The translations under genes and the position numbers were made by a program. From Ophioceras dolichostomum (taxonomy: Eukaryota > Ascomycota > Sordariomycetes > Magnaporthales > Ophioceraceae), in the NCBI GenBank assembly GCA_003049485.1, contig PYST01000644.1:1-10351 (forward strand): a DNA stretch of 10,351 nt, given 5' to 3'. Below are positions 8,652-10,351 of the stretch, in pieces (within the stretch, counting starts at the first letter, position 1; each line of letters begins with the position of its first letter). Below the pieces are notes generated by a model. That model was not told the origin of the DNA, ran no database searches, and saw only the letters and a list, made by a program, of their open reading frames with translations.

Positions 8652-10261
8652 ATGTCTCCCCCGTGGTCTCACGACACCGCCAGCCACGATGGCAAGACCA
8701 CCCCCAGCCCGAGTCCGGTTCCAAACCACCAAGACTACGATGACGCTGAAAAGGGCATCTGCGAGAGCGTAACGGTGCTCGAGTCTCCGTCGCCATCCCC
8801 TCCGCCTCCGCCACGGGCCTTCCGCGCCGTGGACGGCAAGCTCATCAAGAGAGGAGGGCCACTCCACAGGCTCGACACGCTCCTTCGTTCGCCCACCTCG
8901 CCGACAATCCACGAGGGCATCACCCCGTCACCATCGCTCCCGGAGCTCTCACTCGCCCCGGAACTCCATCTGCCGTGGCCCGAGAGCTGGCAGCAGGCCA
9001 CCATCACCAAAGTGCCGGAGACGGTGGCCAAGTTCGACGAGGTCGTCATCCACGAGGAGAGGGAGGGCGACAGCCACTCCGAGCACGGCGGGAAGAAACA
9101 GGGAGGCAACGGCAGCCGGCCAGCCTCGAAGCAACGACCAGCGGACAGCAAGCCGAAGATCAAGACCAGCAAATGGATCCTGTTCAAGCTGTGGTTCAAC
9201 ACCTACCGCAAGTTCTTCACATTCGTCACCCTGCTCAACCTGACGGGAATCATCCTTGCGGCCTGCGGGAAGTTCGAGTACGCAGAGAACCATCTGGGCG
9301 CGCTGGTGCTCGGGAATCTGTTGATGGCGATCCTGATGAGGAACGAGCTGTTCCTGAGGATTGTATATGTCATTGTGATATATGGGCTAAGAAGCGTGAG
9401 TCGTTGCATTGAAGCTCCGCTCCATCACTGCAACAGGAGAAGGGGGGGGGAGGGGGTGTTCGGCGCTAAGGCTGGCCCTCCTCCTGGTTTCCCTTGTTTT
9501 GTTGAAGACTGGAGGAACGAACCTGCTAACTCTATAACAACATACATGCAGTGGGCCCCTCTTTGGCTCAAGCTCGCCATCACTTCGGTCCTCCAACATG
9601 TCGGCGGCATTCACTCTGGATGTGCCCTCTCGGGTGCTTGGTGAGTCGACTGATTCATTATCATTATTTTTAGAACCTCGCCACTTTTATACGTGCCCGA
9701 CCTCGATAGGTATGACAATGGAACGAAGCTGTGTCAAAGAAAAGCTCGCTGACAGATACCACGACTTTGCAGCTGGCTCGTGTACAAGGTCGTCGACATC
9801 ATCCTGCATAGGGCCACCCAGCCCGACGCCGTCCTGGCCACAGGAGTCATCACAAACGTTTTCGTCATCATTTCCGTTCTAAGCGCCTTCCCCTGGGTCC
9901 GAAAGTAGGTTCCGATCATCGAAGATAGGGAATGACGGAGATCAAGAGTCCGCCATACCCCTCCCGTGGAAGAACGATGGGGCTAACAAAATGTCTATCA
10001 GCAACCACCACAACGCCTTCGAGAGACATCATCGCTTTATCGGATGGCTTGGCTTGGCGGTAAGACCCCATCAGCCCACACGGCATTACCACGTTGCTCT
10101 TGGATGAGAGAGACTCAGTTCTGACGAGGTGGTAACCAGACTACTTGGGTGTTCGTCATCCTGGGGAACTCATACGATATCAAGCTCGGCGAGTGGAGGG
10201 CGGACGCGAACTCTCTGCTGAGTGCCCAAGAGTTTTGGTTCGCCGTCTTTATGACCATCTT
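8652..10261 (+). CDS. TmpL-like fungal polytopic membrane protein, 5' part (spliced, runs off the window)
   Basis: The model is join(8652..9395, 9552..9640, 9773..9904, 10002..10059, 10140..10261 and beyond), giving 381 visible residues. The ATG at 8652 has A at -3. Residues 1-170 are hydrophilic, Pro/Ser-rich and probably disordered. A basic patch (about 161-186) leads to hydrophobic segments near 189-206, 214-246, 255-287 (QHVGGIHSG at 263-271), 297-320 (TNVFVIISVLSAFPWV), 334-352 and from 372 on. The joins restore continuous family motifs: GCALSGACWLVYKVVD across intron 2, PWVRNNHHNAFERHHRFIGW across intron 3, and GLATTWVFVILGNSYDI across intron 4. From memory this pattern matches the membrane half of TmpL, a fungal protein linked to redox homeostasis and virulence, and related 'NRPS12-like' proteins. 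In those proteins an adenylation domain precedes the membrane part and a FAD/NAD(P)-binding-like region follows. Here no adenylation domain precedes it, and the C-terminal region lies beyond the edge. The paired histidines could bind heme as in ferric reductases, but that is inference. No lesion is seen. Confidence 0.85.
9396..9551 (+). other. Intron 1 (156 nt, phase 0)
   Basis: Donor GTGAGT at 9396, branch-like CTAAC at 9526-9530, acceptor ATGCAG ending at 9551. Splicing joins GLRS directly to WAPLWLK. The intron is a multiple of three with no in-frame stop, so an unspliced reading also stays open. It contains a G9-A-G5 run at 9442-9456. Confidence 0.85.
9641..9772 (+). other. Intron 2 (132 nt, phase 2)
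   Basis: Donor GTGAGT at 9641, branch-like CTGAC at 9749-9753, acceptor TTTGCAG ending at 9772. Splicing makes a TG|C cysteine codon (residue 278) and restores SGACWLVYK. Retention gives an immediate TGA. Confidence 0.9.
9905..10001 (+). other. Intron 3 (97 nt, phase 2)
   Basis: Donor GTAGGT at 9905, branch-like CTAAC at 9983-9987, acceptor TATCAG ending at 10001. Splicing makes an AA|C asparagine codon and restores the conserved PWVRNNHHN motif. Retention gives an in-frame TAG at the donor. Confidence 0.9.
10060..10139 (+). other. Intron 4 (80 nt, phase 0)
   Basis: Donor GTAAGA at 10060, branch-like CTGAC at 10121-10125, acceptor ACCAG ending at 10139. Splicing joins WLGLA to TTWVFVILG, a continuous hydrophobic segment. 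Confidence 0.88.
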
Positions 10262-10351
10262 GTAAGGCTTGAAGCCTTCCTCCTGATGTAACCATCCGAA
10301 AGGGGCATCCTCCTGCTTTTGCTGCAAAATACCTCTGCTAACGCGTTGGCC
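10262..10351 (+). other. Start of intron 5 (acceptor beyond window)
   Basis: Donor GTAAGG at 10262 follows exon sequence ending in phase 2 within FMTI. Reading on gives an immediate stop. A CTAAC branch-like site at 10338-10342 lies just before the edge, so the acceptor should fall within the next few tens of bases. Confidence 0.75.

Noticed and set aside
8652..9644. Single-exon reading of the membrane gene to 330 codons
   Set aside because: It reads through a good GT-AG intron with a branch site (9396-9551) and stops at the next donor; splicing restores family motifs on both sides.

Overview
The window looks like nuclear DNA from a filamentous ascomycete fungus, probably of the Sordariomycetes type. 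The evidence is a gene with short GT-AG introns carrying CTAAC or CTGAC branch sites, Kozak-like starts, protein families typical of such fungi (DUF3669, TmpL-like membrane proteins), and long GC-moderate intergenic DNA with simple repeats. There are no bacterial operons, ribosome binding sites, rRNA, tRNA or CRISPR arrays.

Layout. Bases 1-150 are a gene flank with a (CAT)10 microsatellite. Bases 153-1242 hold a decayed DUF3669-family gene (TAA at 237, TAG at 606, and a frameshift near 1176). Bases 1243-1987 are intergenic. Bases 1988-3760 hold a decayed, intronless, secreted DUF1680/GH127-type glycoside hydrolase gene. It has two in-frame TGA codons and appears to lack a block of roughly 50-60 codons, although the zinc-cysteine active-site residues remain. 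Bases 3761 to about 8290 are gene-poor: simple repeats, a perfect hairpin, CCAAT boxes and GGTACC-type palindromes, but no recognisable gene. Bases 8291-8651 look like the leader of the next gene, with a possible 39-codon upstream ORF in an ideal Kozak context followed by an ATG-free, pyrimidine-rich stretch.

Bases 8652 to the right edge hold the 5' part of an apparently intact, multi-exon polytopic membrane protein. It resembles the C-terminal membrane half of fungal TmpL / 'NRPS12-like' proteins. Five exons and five donor sites can be placed. The coding sequence continues past base 10351, where the family normally has its cytosolic redox-like domain.

The three genes show no evident joint pathway. 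The main message is contrast: two neighbouring genes in the left third are broken by several independent lesions, while the right-hand gene keeps clean splice sites and frame. This is what one expects of an accessory or decaying segment next to a maintained gene. I see no convincing new biological system here. The best leads are the double pseudogene, the GH127 relic with intact catalytic geometry, the stop-free 3n first intron of the membrane gene and its candidate upstream ORF.
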